Shown here: piece by piece, positions 20,188 to 28,759 of the stretch
Numbering within the stretch: position 1 is the first letter of the stretch
Layout of the letters: each line of letters begins with the position of its first letter
Assembly (NCBI GenBank): GCA_963847085.1
Contig: CAWJYO010000011.1
Coordinates: forward strand, 558,001-622,000
Length of the DNA stretch: 64,000 nucleotides
Direction of reading: 5' to 3'
DNA from: Ilyomonas sp963847085
Lineage (GTDB): Bacteria > Bacteroidota > Bacteroidia > Chitinophagales > Chitinophagaceae
Notes under the pieces: generated by a model
Seen by the model: only the letters and a program-made list of their open reading frames with translations
What the model was told of the DNA's origin: nothing
Database searches by the model: none
Position numbers and translations under genes: made by a program

Positions 20188-20228
20188 AAAAACAAAAGCC
20201 CCGATTGAAAACCGGGGCTTTTGTTTTT
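20188..20228. terminator. terminator after the TonB receptor gene
   Basis: AAAAACAAAAGCCCCG (20188-20203) pairs perfectly with CGGGGCTTTTGTTTTT (20213-20228). It serves both this gene and the convergent FAH-family gene. Confidence 0.88.
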
Positions 20229-20257
20229 GCACTAATTTATATAAAGAAGTGAAGGTC

Positions 20258-20869
20258 TTATTTCACATACGTTTCAAACACAACATTATCTTTATAACAG
20301 CCGGTTAACGTATCGCCTACCATACATTCGCCAACACCGGCTGGTGTTCCGGTGAATAATAAATCGCCAATGTTTAAAGAAAAATATTGCGAAATATAAC
20401 TAATAACTTTTTCTACCGGAAAAATCATGTCTAACGAATTACCACGCTGTACGGTTTCGCCATCTTTTTGCAGCGAAAACAAAATGCCTTTATTCAGTTC
20501 CTCTTCTTCAAACGGTTGCCAGTTGCCAATGAGGGCCGAGCCATCCCAGGCTTTGGCAATTTCCCAGGGCAATCCTTTTTGTTTTAATTCAGATTGAATA
20601 TCGCGTGCCGTAAAATCAATGCCAACGGTTATTGCATCCACATATTGAAGCGCGTTGTTTTGTGAAATGTATCTCCCGTTCTTGCAAATGCGAAACACAA
20701 GCTCGGCTTCGTAATGCAACTCGTTGGTAAATTCAGGATATAAAAATTGCGAAGCATTAGAAAGTAATGCCGACTTGGGCTTCATAAAAATAACCGGATT
20801 TTCGGGCACTTCATTGTTCAGTTCTTTCGCATGATCAACATAGTTTCTCCCTACACAAAATATTTTCAT
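20258..20869 (-). CDS. fumarylacetoacetate hydrolase family protein (FAHD1-like)
   Basis: Metal-dependent hydrolase or decarboxylase of the FAH superfamily. The close FAHD1/YcgM group acts on acylpyruvates and oxaloacetate. Features are the start MKIFCVGRNYVDHAKELNNE, the metal ligands in LHYEAELVF (Glu pair about 53-55), VDAITVGIDFTARDIQ, and the conserved end LFTGTPAGVGECMVGD. 203 residues, the usual length of the short FAH group. It lies downstream of pth on the same strand with a 130-bp repeat-containing gap, so co-transcription is uncertain. Confidence 0.88.
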   Translation of the reverse strand: MKIFCVGRNYVDHAKELNNEVPENPVIFMKPKSALLSNASQFLYPEFTNELHYEAELVFRICKNGRYISQNNALQYVDAITVGIDFTARDIQSELKQKGLPWEIAKAWDGSALIGNWQPFEEEELNKGILFSLQKDGETVQRGNSLDMIFPVEKVISYISQYFSLNIGDLLFTGTPAGVGECMVGDTLTGCYKDNVVFETYVK

Positions 20870-20920
20870 AACGTTTGTTTTTATGCTTTTTTATGGAGTT
20901 CAAGCTTGAAAAGAATCGTC

Positions 20921-20987
20921 CGCTGATGACGCAGATTTTCAGAAAAACAAAAACAAACATCTGCGCGAATCAGCGCTATCTGCGGGC
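20921..20987. repeat. CGCAGATGACGCTGAT-family interspersed repeat, copy 1
   Basis: CGCTGATGACGCAGATT (20921-20937) faces ATCTGCGCGAATCAGCG (20959-20975), then CTATCTGCGGG. The spacer contains CAAAAACAAA. Related copies lie at 22280 and 32742. Confidence 0.65.
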
Positions 20988-21000
20988 TATTTCAAGGCAA

Positions 21001-21588
21001 TCAACTATCGGCTTTTGTAAAATCCATTTTATTATAAATGTTCATCGTGTTATCAATACCTGCAAAAACAAAGCTCTCAATTATTTCAACCGAAGCTTCT
21101 ATTTTTTTATTTACTATAGCCCATTCTTCTTTAAACCATTTGCTCAACACAAACTCTACCTGCATGCCTTTTGGATAATGGTTACCAATTCCAAAACGCA
21201 AACGAGGATAAGCATCAGTTCCTAAGGTTTGCTCAATGTCCCTCAAACCATTATGGCCTGCTGCACTGCCGCTTTTACGAAGTCTTAATTTTGACAAGGG
21301 CAAGGCCAAATCATCAGCAATGGTGAGTGTATTTTCAATGCCAATTTTTTCTTTATCCATCCAGTATTTAAACGCCTTTCCGCTCAGGTTCATATAAGTA
21401 GTTGGCTTGATGCAAACTATTGTTTTCCCTTTCCATTTTATTTCTGCCACTTCTGCCAAACGATCCGTTTTAAAAAATCCGCCCTGCTTTACTACAAAAG
21501 CATTCGCCACGTCAAAGCCAATGTTGTGGCGCGTTCCGGCATATTCAGTACCGATATTGCCTAACCCGATAATTAAAAATTTGTTCAT
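21001..21588 (-). CDS. pth: peptidyl-tRNA hydrolase
   Basis: Releases tRNA from peptidyl-tRNA that has dropped off ribosomes; cytoplasmic. It shows the full family pattern: LIIGLGNIGTEYAGTRHNIGF with the catalytic His about 20, PTTYMNLSGKA (about 62-72), DDLALPLSKLRLRKSGSAAGHNGL (about 92-115), and RLRFGIG. 195 residues, standard. The gene follows rplY (72 bp gap) and prs, a widely conserved neighbourhood. The C-terminal end lies next to a repeat. Confidence 0.95.
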   Translation of the reverse strand: MNKFLIIGLGNIGTEYAGTRHNIGFDVANAFVVKQGGFFKTDRLAEVAEIKWKGKTIVCIKPTTYMNLSGKAFKYWMDKEKIGIENTLTIADDLALPLSKLRLRKSGSAAGHNGLRDIEQTLGTDAYPRLRFGIGNHYPKGMQVEFVLSKWFKEEWAIVNKKIEASVEIIESFVFAGIDNTMNIYNKMDFTKADS

Positions 21589-21612
21589 CCTTATTTACAA
21601 ACATAAATAAAA

Positions 21613-21640
21613 ACAAAGCCCCGCAGTAGCGGGGCTTTGT
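21613..21640. terminator. hairpin between rplY and pth
   Basis: ACAAAGCCCCGC (21613-21624) pairs perfectly with GCGGGGCTTTGT (21629-21640) around loop AGTA. It lies just before the pth start and probably separates pth from rplY or attenuates read-through. Confidence 0.8.
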
Positions 21641-21659
21641 AACTGAAAAAAGTTTGGGA

Positions 21660-22250
21660 CTATTTTTTCTTTTCTTCTTTTGCAGCGGCTGTTTCTTCCT
21701 GCTTCAATTGTCTTGTTAGAACAACAGAGGCAATGGGAATGCGCGGCGAATTTAAGATTTCAAGATTGGGTTCTTTTACATCTTCCACACGAATGTTGCC
21801 GTTCAAATCGAGATTGGTAACATCTACCTCAATGGTTTCTTTTAAATCTTTTGGAAATGCCTTTACTTTTAAAGCATTCATTTTTGTAACCAGTTTACCA
21901 CCGGCTTTTACACCAACTGATGCGCCTGTAAATTTGATGGGTAGAGTAGCAACAATTTTCTTGTCTTCTACCAACTCCAATAAATCTACATGGTTCAATA
22001 AATCTGATACTTTGTCAAACTGCAGATCTTTCAAAATACAGGTATAGCTTCCGCCATCCACATTTACCTGTGCTAACTGAAATTCGCCTGTATAAACGAG
22101 TGGCTTAAAAGCCTTTGCCGAAGCATAAAAATTCACTTCTTTGGCACCACCGTAAATTACACCTGGCACGTTTTCCTGAGAGCGGAGCTGGCGGGTGGCT
22201 TTTTTGCCGCTTTCGGTCCTCAGGTGACCTTCGATTGTAATTGTCTTCAT
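21660..22250 (-). CDS. rplY: 50S ribosomal protein L25/general stress protein Ctc
   Basis: 5S rRNA-binding ribosomal protein of the long Ctc/TL5 form. The L25 domain is residues 1-90 (TIEGHLRTESGKKATRQLRSQ..VPGVIYGG). The beta-rich TL5 C-terminal domain is about 95-180. A short Lys/Glu/Ala tail (EETAAAKEEKKK) closes it. 196 residues. It lies between prs and pth on the same strand. Confidence 0.95.
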   Translation of the reverse strand: MKTITIEGHLRTESGKKATRQLRSQENVPGVIYGGAKEVNFYASAKAFKPLVYTGEFQLAQVNVDGGSYTCILKDLQFDKVSDLLNHVDLLELVEDKKIVATLPIKFTGASVGVKAGGKLVTKMNALKVKAFPKDLKETIEVDVTNLDLNGNIRVEDVKEPNLEILNSPRIPIASVVLTRQLKQEETAAAKEEKKK

Positions 22251-22279
22251 AATTATGATTGATTAAAAATTCCCTTTTG

Positions 22280-22313
22280 ATGTCCCGCAGATGACGCTGA
22301 TAAACGCAGATTG
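22280..22313. repeat. CGCAGATGACGCTGAT-family repeat, copy 2 (half element)
   Basis: ATGTCCCGCAGATGACGCTG followed by ATAAACGCAGATT. Only the left half is well kept; the right part (CTGCACCAATTTGCG) has decayed. The following 100 bp of CT-rich sequence holds no gene I can recognise. Confidence 0.6.
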
Positions 22314-22449
22314 TATTTGTATTTCTGCACCAATTTGCGTTTCGTGTGGAGAGGCTTATTATTCCTTCTTTCTTAATCCTGCTTCCTTACATCTTCTCTC
22401 TTGCTTTTCTTCCTTGTACCTTGCAGCTAACGGCTTGTAGCTTTTCGTT

Positions 22450-23404
22450 TCACCTGATTCCCCGCAATTGCGAATGAATGAACAAGCTGGTAATGCTTTT
22501 GTTTTCGTATGCATTTCTAATTGCGATAGCAAATAAATCAGCAACAGAAATCACTTTTATTTTATTGCTTTCCCCCCGCATTGGAATGGTATCGCATACC
22601 ACCAGTTCTTCCAGCAAACTGTTTTCTATCGTTTCATAAGCCTTACCGCTTAAAATAGGCGTGCGTACATAAAGCCCTTACGCTGGTTGCTCCTTTTTGA
22701 ATTAACAAATTAGCAGCTTTTGCCAATGTTCCGCCGGTATCACAAATATCATCTATCAGCACAATGTCTCTGCCTGCTACATCGCCAATTACCACCATGC
22801 TGGCAATTTCGTTAGCCCGCTTGCGGTGCTTATCGCAAATCACCATATCACAGTTAAAATAAGAGGCAATTTCCCTTACGCGATTGGTACTTCCCACGTC
22901 GGGGGCCGCGAAGGTAAGGTTTTTCAGTTTGAGTTGCTCAATGTAAGGAATGAAGATGGCAGAAGAATCCAGATGATCAACCGGAATATCGAAAAACGCC
23001 TGTATTTGCGGAGCGTGTAAGTCCATTGTTATCACACGGTCTGCACCGGCACGTTCCACTAACGAGGCTACCAGTTTAGAGCCGATGGCAACACGCGGTT
23101 TGTCTTTTCTATCCTGCCTTGAAAAGCCATAATACGGCATTACAGCAATAATTTTATAAGCGCTGGCACGTTTGGCTGCATCAATCATCAGCAACAATTC
23201 CATCAGGTTATCGGTAGGCGCAAATGTGCTTTGAATAAGGAACACATAATCGCCACGGATGCTTTCTAAAAAGACGGGCTGAAACTCACCGTCGCTAAAC
23301 TTTTGAATGTTGATTTTGCCAAGCGGTGCACCAAAACGCTGTGCTATTTTTTTAGCCAGTTCCTGCGAGCCGGTACCAGAAAATACTTTTACAGATGGAT
23401 TCAT
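22450..23404 (-). CDS. prs: ribose-phosphate pyrophosphokinase, one frameshift
   Basis: Makes PRPP from ribose 5-phosphate and ATP for nucleotide, His and Trp synthesis. The start MNPSVKVFSGTGSQELAKKI at 23404 is followed by QKFSDGEFQPVFLESIRG, the catalytic flexible loop YYGFSRQDRKDKPR (about 97-110), DLHAPQIQAFFDIPVDHL (about 128-145) and the PRPP-binding DDICDTGGTL (about 220-229). The frame breaks in THAYF near 22670. Removing one G restores CTHPILSGKAYETIENS and the conserved end SVADLFAIAIRNAYENKS, about 317 residues. The gene is essential, so the break is an assembly error. It heads the prs-rplY-pth group. Confidence 0.95.
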
Positions 23405-23530
23405 AAGACGCGGAAATGAAGCGGCGAAGATAATGTTTGCATACAAAAACAAATCTGTATTTTACACGGCATTGAATGGAAAAAATTAACATTTTAACAT
23501 TCAACCATCTTTTCTTTTTATACCAAAACC

Positions 23531-24220
23531 ATGACTAACTCATCCATTAAAAATTGGGCGGAAGACGACCGGCCGCGCGAGAAAATGATGCTGAAAGGCA
23601 CAGAAGCCTTGAGCAACGCCGAACTGCTTGCTATCTTAATAAACAACGGCACCCGCGATAAAAGTGCAGTTGATGTTTGCAAGGATTTATTAAGCAAAGT
23701 GAACAACGATTTACAACGGTTGGGCAGTCTTTCGATCAAAGAAATTTTACAGCTAAAAACAAAAGGCATTGGCGAAGCAAAAGCCATCAGTATTGCGGCT
23801 GCACTTGAATTGGGCATTCGAAGAAATGCGGCTGATAATAAACGCGAAGTAGTGACGCAAAGCAGCGAAGTAGCGCAATTTTTAAAAGCGAAACTGCAAT
23901 ATAAAAAGCATGAAGTGTTTGCTGTATTATTTTTAAATCAGGCAAATAAAATTATGCATTATGAAGTGTTGAGCGAAGGTGGAATAACAGGTACCGTTGC
24001 CGATCCGAGAATCATTTTACGTAAAGCTTTATCGCACGATGCGGTGAATTTGATTTTATGTCATAACCATCCGAGTGGAAGTATTAAACCAAGCCGCGCT
24101 GATAAAGAATTAACGGCAAAAATAAAAGAAGCTGCTTTGTTGTTTGACATGACCGTTTTGGATCACATTATTGTGAGTGCTGATGGGCATTATAGCTTTG
24201 CGGATGAAGGTATTTTGTAA
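23531..24220 (+). CDS. radC: RadC/JAB-domain protein
   Basis: JAMM-fold protein named for an old DNA-repair claim; its true activity is unsettled. An N-terminal helix-hairpin-helix-like region (WAEDDRPREKMMLKG, residues about 9-70, LKTKGIGEAKAISIAAALELG) precedes the JAB domain. That domain has the metal motif LCHNHPSGSIKPSRAD (about 178-193) and LDHIIVSADGHYSF. 229 residues, complete, and chromosomally placed next to prs rather than in a mobile element. It is transcribed divergently from prs. Confidence 0.93.
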   Translation: MTNSSIKNWAEDDRPREKMMLKGTEALSNAELLAILINNGTRDKSAVDVCKDLLSKVNNDLQRLGSLSIKEILQLKTKGIGEAKAISIAAALELGIRRNAADNKREVVTQSSEVAQFLKAKLQYKKHEVFAVLFLNQANKIMHYEVLSEGGITGTVADPRIILRKALSHDAVNLILCHNHPSGSIKPSRADKELTAKIKEAALLFDMTVLDHIIVSADGHYSFADEGIL

Positions 24221-24298
24221 GAAGATATGAGTTTTACAAAATATGATGCAAAAACAAACATCCACTATTACTTTGTTTTTGCCTATATTTTCATTTCT

Positions 24299-25678
24299 TT
24301 ACAAACTATTCAAAAATTGAATTACTTTATCCCGATCCGATTTGCTAAAGTTCATAAATTGTTGCTTGCTTTTTTGTGCTTCACCGCCATGCCATAGAAT
24401 AGCTTCTTCCAACGTATTGGCCCTTCCATCGTGCAGGTAGTAAGGCGTTCCGTTGGTAATAGAAAACAACCCAACTCCCCAAAGTGGTGCGGTTCGCCAT
24501 TCACTTCCGGCGGCTAAAAAATCAGTACGATTATCTGCTAAACCATCACCCATATCGTGCACCAACAAATCGGTGTAAGGATGAATGCGCTGGTTGCTTA
24601 CATAAGGTGCAGTAACATCTATTCCTGTTTGTACTGTTGGTTTATGACAACCCGAACAATTGATTTGATTAAATAAAGCTTGTCCTGCTTTTACATCCGG
24701 GTTTGTTACGTTTCTTCTTGCCGGAACTGCTAAGGTTTTTACATAAAACAAAACATAGTTCAGCAAACTGTCAACCAGTTCGGGATAGGTATCGTTATGA
24801 ACAGCATTCATTTGCGTTTGGCCATCTGCGCTTTCTTTTTTTAAAGCATAACTGGTGATGCCCATGTCCTGTTGATAAGCCGATGCTATTTGCATCAACA
24901 AGGTAGCCGAATTGGCTTTCCATCCAAACCTGCCGATCTCTATTTTCTGATCAACGGAATCAAACACATAATTGGCTTTGCCGGTGATACCATCACCATT
25001 GGCATCATGCGGATCCTGAAAAGAAAGAATGGTGCTTTCAGGAATTTTTTCGAGCAAACCTAAACCTACCATGGGTGGCGCCAATCGTGGTGAAAGAAAA
25101 TAATTAGCTGGCAAGGGCATATAAGGATTTTGTACTGTATAGTTCGGTTTGTGCAAGGTAACAACTGAACCATCAGGATAGGTTACAGGCACTTCAGTAT
25201 AAGTAATGTTGATGCTGGCTTCGGGCTGTGCACCCAACACAGCTTTGTCTTGCAACTGCACGCCAAAGCCTGGTATCGGATTAGGGCCACCATGATTGTC
25301 TGTGCCCGGAATACTAACACGAAATAACAAGCCCGAATTGCTGAAACCCGCTGTGGGTATGCCTTCGCCGTCGTTGCGATGGCAGTTGATGCAGGAAACA
25401 TTATTATAAATTGGTCCTAAGCCCTGAAACTTTACAGCAGGCGGCGCAACAAAAGATTGACTAAATACTTCATCGCCAATTTCATGAACTTTTTCATCTC
25501 TTGCGCTCAGGCCGGTTACCATATTTCCAAACGCTTTCGATGTAGCATCAAAGGCAGTGGCTGCTCCACCACTCAAACGCTCATCATAACCATCCTCAGG
25601 GAAAATATCTGCTTTATTACACATGGTAAAAGCAAAAACAAAAACGGTTATAACACACATAACCAGCCACTTCTTCAT
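24299..25678 (-). CDS. di-heme oxidoreductase family lipoprotein (DUF1111/DHOR)
   Basis: Periplasmic c-type cytochrome of the DHOR family, called a thiol oxidoreductase in some databases. A short signal ends in a lipobox-like FTMCNK (Cys about 20). Two heme-binding CxxCH motifs are present: CINCH (about 97-101) and CSGCH (about 342-346). The family sequence YLHDGRANTLEEAILWHGGEA lies near the C-terminus (459 residues). It is the last gene of a four-gene operon, 4 bp after the imelysin stop. In other bacteria DHOR genes neighbour imelysin genes and are linked to iron. The electron donor is unknown. Confidence 0.9.
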   Translation of the reverse strand: MKKWLVMCVITVFVFAFTMCNKADIFPEDGYDERLSGGAATAFDATSKAFGNMVTGLSARDEKVHEIGDEVFSQSFVAPPAVKFQGLGPIYNNVSCINCHRNDGEGIPTAGFSNSGLLFRVSIPGTDNHGGPNPIPGFGVQLQDKAVLGAQPEASINITYTEVPVTYPDGSVVTLHKPNYTVQNPYMPLPANYFLSPRLAPPMVGLGLLEKIPESTILSFQDPHDANGDGITGKANYVFDSVDQKIEIGRFGWKANSATLLMQIASAYQQDMGITSYALKKESADGQTQMNAVHNDTYPELVDSLLNYVLFYVKTLAVPARRNVTNPDVKAGQALFNQINCSGCHKPTVQTGIDVTAPYVSNQRIHPYTDLLVHDMGDGLADNRTDFLAAGSEWRTAPLWGVGLFSITNGTPYYLHDGRANTLEEAILWHGGEAQKSKQQFMNFSKSDRDKVIQFLNSL

Positions 25679-25682
25679 ATAC

Positions 25683-26748
25683 TTAATCCAGTACGTTTTG
25701 TTTAATAAAATTGGTTACATCGTTTTCAAACAAAGCCTTTACTTTTTCAATCTGTTGCATCGTTTGTTCAATTTGAACGCGCTGTGTAAATATGGCTTCT
25801 TCGTATCTTCCTGTTATATTATCAAACGAATTGATAGCTGTCGTAAGCTGCGCACGAATCTGATTATCCAAGTTTTTGTTTCTCGATGAAATCAAATCTT
25901 TCAATCCTGTATTGCCATTCATTCCAAGGTACACATTGCGCACACCAATGATGTTGTTTTTAAAATCAATCAATGTATTTCCAGAGTAAGGCGATTCGGT
26001 AAGAAATGAATCTTTATTAATGAAAGGATTGTACATTTTTTCAGCACCTACTTCATTGCATATATCGCTCATAGCCCCAATTATGGCCAAAAACAAATCC
26101 TGCCGTTTAGCATATACAGTGCTGCCATTTCCTGCACTCAACAATAGCTGTGCATAGTTGGTTGGAGCAGCCGCCCAGCTTTGATAAAGCTCCTGAACAT
26201 TATTGTACAGCATATCTCCTGCAAGGCTTACTAAATACTGCATTTGCCTCTGTGTAATGTCTTCAGCTTTTCTTGTTCCGCCAATTCCAAAAATGATATA
26301 CTCGATGGGATGATAGCCACGCATGGCTTGTGGTAATGTTTCTATATCGCTTGTCTGCAAAGGATTTGAGCTTGCCAGCAACGAATCCATTTGTGCATAA
26401 TCAGTGGGCCATGTGTCTGTGTTGGGATCATAATCGTTGTCTTCTACAGGCCCCATCAAAAAACCTTCACATTGCTCCCAAATGGCGCGCATATTTTTCC
26501 ATGAAGATTGTGCCGCAGCAAGATTTTCGTTTGTTGCTGATGCCTGCAACATTTGAACACTGTTGTTCAGCGAAACAGCAGCGCTCACCAGGTTACTGTA
26601 TTGTGGCAAAGCCGTGTTGTTTACAAAATCCTTAATCACATGTTTGTTCGGTTGTAGCAAAATCTGCCGATGGTGTTGATACATCAGCTTTATGACAAGA
26701 TGAAAACAATAAACTGAGAAATACAATGAATGAAAATATTTTTATCAT
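25683..26748 (-). CDS. imelysin-family lipoprotein (IrpA-like), one frameshift
   Basis: Periplasmic helical-bundle protein of the imelysin family, associated with iron uptake or iron-regulated expression. The ATG at 26748 opens a lipoprotein signal (KIFSFIVFLSLLFSSC, Cys about 18). The frame fails at ACATGTGATTAA near 26645. Dropping one T gives ATTEQTVIKDFVNNTALPQY and about 355 residues. The family motif GxHxxE is present as GYHPIEYIIFG (about residue 145). It lies 4-5 bp from genes on both sides, so translational coupling with the Rieske and di-heme genes is likely. Confidence 0.9.
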
Positions 26749-26753
26749 AACTA

Positions 26754-27185
26754 TTATGCGGTAAGATGAATAATTAATTGTCCGTTTTCAACATGGGTTT
26801 TATAACGTTCCAGTGGCTCTGTTGCAGGTCCGTGTATTACTTTTCCATCCTTGCTAAACTGGCTGCCATGCAAGCTGCAAGTGTATCCGTTGGTTGTGGC
26901 AGTAAGCCCATTTTCCTGGTGCGTGCATTGCAGCAAAAGAGCTATGTAACTTTCATCTGCTTGCTTTACAATTGCTATATTATAGAACGAACCTTTGGGA
27001 TGAATGATTTGCAAACCTGTTGGCGATAATGAGCTTATAGGTAACGCTATTTGATTATTCACAATATTTGTTTGCATTGCTTTTAATGCAGCCGGGCTAC
27101 AGGATGAAAGCATTGGCAACACATAACCTGTTGCTGCCAGCATACAGAAATTGCAGGTTGATTGTAAAAAATTTCTTCGTTGCAT
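26754..27185 (-). CDS. Rieske [2Fe-2S] lipoprotein
   Basis: Small exported iron-sulfur protein. Cluster ligands are C-T-H in LQCTHQENG (about residues 96-104) and C-S-L-H in YTCSLHGSQF (about 113-122), with the spacing of a true Rieske site. The N-terminus MQRRNFLQSTCNF resembles a twin-arginine signal (RRNFL) and continues to LPMLSSCSP, a lipobox, so the protein is probably membrane-anchored in the periplasm. I chose the ATG at 27185 because it starts the RR motif. It is the second gene of the operon; it could pass electrons to or from the di-heme protein, but that is inference. Confidence 0.85.
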   Translation of the reverse strand: MQRRNFLQSTCNFCMLAATGYVLPMLSSCSPAALKAMQTNIVNNQIALPISSLSPTGLQIIHPKGSFYNIAIVKQADESYIALLLQCTHQENGLTATTNGYTCSLHGSQFSKDGKVIHGPATEPLERYKTHVENGQLIIHLTA

Positions 27186-27190
27186 AATAA

Positions 27191-27286
27191 GAAAGTCCGA
27201 AAGTTGGGAAGTGTGAAAAGTAGGCAAAACCAAAAGTGAACAAATTCTTCTTTCTGACTTCTGGCTTACAGACTTTCTAACTTTCC
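27191..27286. repeat. imperfect inverted repeat of GAAAGTCCGAAAGT type
   Basis: GAAAGTCCGAAAGTTGGGAA (27191-27210) faces CAGACTTTCTAACTTTCC (27270-27287). It lies inside the operon between the porin and Rieske genes, so it would be transcribed as a loose hairpin. Confidence 0.5.
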
Positions 27287-28525
27287 TTAAAAAGAGTAGC
27301 CAATTCCCACATTTAAAAATTGATTCGATTGTTTATAAGGCAAAGCATTGGGTGGCGGATTAATTACCAATGCGGAATTTTGTGCACCTGTGTGCATCAA
27401 TCTTACATCGGCTTTAATTACAACATTGGGCAACGGCAAGTAAGAAATGCCAGCTATTATATGCGTTTGCTTTTCTGTACCATCGTAAATGGCTTTGCCT
27501 TGCGGAATGGTCGCATTCATATCCAACACTTCTCCGCGAACAAACGTTACAAACTGCGCTGCTGTTGGTTTTGCATGAAACCAGTTGTAACTTGCTTCCG
27601 CATACGCGCCGTACATAGCTGATGAGATGTTGTTGTTATAAGCCGCGTTTACAGTTCCGGCGCCGGGATAAGAAATATAAGTGCCCAATGCTTTTATATT
27701 TACCCCATTTTTATTGTATTGCACATCGGCTTCACCCAAATAAACCGGCGTTCCAAAACCGCCGCTGTTCAAGCCCAAACTGTCTGCGCTACGTTGATTT
27801 AAACCTACCGTTCCACCCGTATAACCCGATACCTGGAATTTAAAATCCTGCAAAGCATATTGAACAGAAGCTGTAACCGCAATGTTATTAGCGAACGCCA
27901 TATTGCCTTCTGCCTGCCCGCCACGAATGCCGGTGCCATGCGTAAAACCTGCACTGTTCAATCCGTTTACAACGGCAATGCTGTAATTGATTGGCGCATT
28001 TTGCAATGAACCATAAAGCCCAATTCCTAATTCGCGCCAGGTAGCAGGAATTATGAATGTTTCTACCAACGGACGTTCAACACCATTGAAGTTTACCGGC
28101 AAATGGTTTTCGTTCAAAATGCCAATGCGCGGTGTGAACAAACCAGCCACCAAATATTGCCGTTCATTCAAATTGAATTTTAAATAAGCTTGTTCCATGC
28201 TGATTTCGCCACTGCCAATTTCACCTTCAGCTACTTTGGCATTTTCAATTTCAAGCTCGGAGAAAAAAGAAATTTTGGGACTGAACTGATGACCTACAAA
28301 AAGCACCGCCCGTTCAAGGGTTGCTATGGATTGTTTTTGGTTGAAATTGCGTTGGTAAAAGGCACTGCCATAACCCGATACAACGGTTTTGTTTTTGTTT
28401 GTTCCGGCATGTAAAGAATCTTCGTTGGTAAGAATTAGCTTTTGTGCATTGGTTTGATATTGTGCTTTCGCAGCCAATGTGCTTAACAAAAGAGGCAAAA
28501 CAAAAGCGGCACTAAAAATTTTCAT
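27287..28525 (-). CDS. outer membrane porin, first gene of the iron/redox operon
   Basis: 412-residue beta-barrel. A signal peptide KIFSAAFVLPLLLSTLAAKAQ is followed by a phosphate-selective-porin-like barrel: VSGYGSAFYQRNFNQKQ, LERAVLFVGHQFSPKISFFSELE, and QAYLKFNLNERQYLVAGLFTPRIG. It ends FLNVGIGYSF with the aromatic terminus of outer membrane proteins. The ATG lies within a perfect 11-bp palindrome arm (28523-28557), which also covers a TACTTTTG -7-like element. The porin, Rieske, imelysin and DHOR genes run in the same direction. A role in letting iron or its complexes into the periplasm is inferred. Confidence 0.85.
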   Translation of the reverse strand: MKIFSAAFVLPLLLSTLAAKAQYQTNAQKLILTNEDSLHAGTNKNKTVVSGYGSAFYQRNFNQKQSIATLERAVLFVGHQFSPKISFFSELEIENAKVAEGEIGSGEISMEQAYLKFNLNERQYLVAGLFTPRIGILNENHLPVNFNGVERPLVETFIIPATWRELGIGLYGSLQNAPINYSIAVVNGLNSAGFTHGTGIRGGQAEGNMAFANNIAVTASVQYALQDFKFQVSGYTGGTVGLNQRSADSLGLNSGGFGTPVYLGEADVQYNKNGVNIKALGTYISYPGAGTVNAAYNNNISSAMYGAYAEASYNWFHAKPTAAQFVTFVRGEVLDMNATIPQGKAIYDGTEKQTHIIAGISYLPLPNVVIKADVRLMHTGAQNSALVINPPPNALPYKQSNQFLNVGIGYSF

Positions 28526-28557
28526 CGCGGCAAAAGTAGAAGACTGTTGCCGCGATG
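28523..28557 (-). promoter_or_regulatory. perfect 11-bp palindrome spanning the operon start codon
   Basis: CATCGCGGCAA (28523-28533) and TTGCCGCGATG (28547-28557) are exact complements with a 13-bp spacer. The spacer holds part of TACTTTTG (28538-28531 on the minus strand), a match to TAnnTTTG, 5 bp before the ATG. It may be a repressor operator, or an RNA hairpin hiding the start codon if transcription begins further upstream. Confidence 0.6.
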
Positions 28558-28661
28558 GTTTACGAATTGAGGAACGGTGTTTACGATATAAGGAGTTATA
28601 CCAATTTCAGATGAGCAGCCTTGCATAAAAACGGCAGAAGGGTTGAGAATAAATCAGATTC

Positions 28662-28725
28662 GCACAGAGAATACTATGCGAACAGAGAATAGCAACATCC
28701 TCCTTTCTCTCTGCTATTTCTGTGC
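28662..28725. repeat. imperfect inverted repeat of GCACAGAGAAT type
   Basis: GCACAGAGAAT (28662-28672) and ATTTCTGTGC (28716-28725), with an inner AACAGAGAATAGC/GCTATTTCTG relation. It fills the spacer between the operon promoter and the methyltransferase gene, which is otherwise empty. Confidence 0.5.
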
Positions 28726-28759
28726 ACCTGCCTTTTGTTTTAATAGATAAAAACCCATT

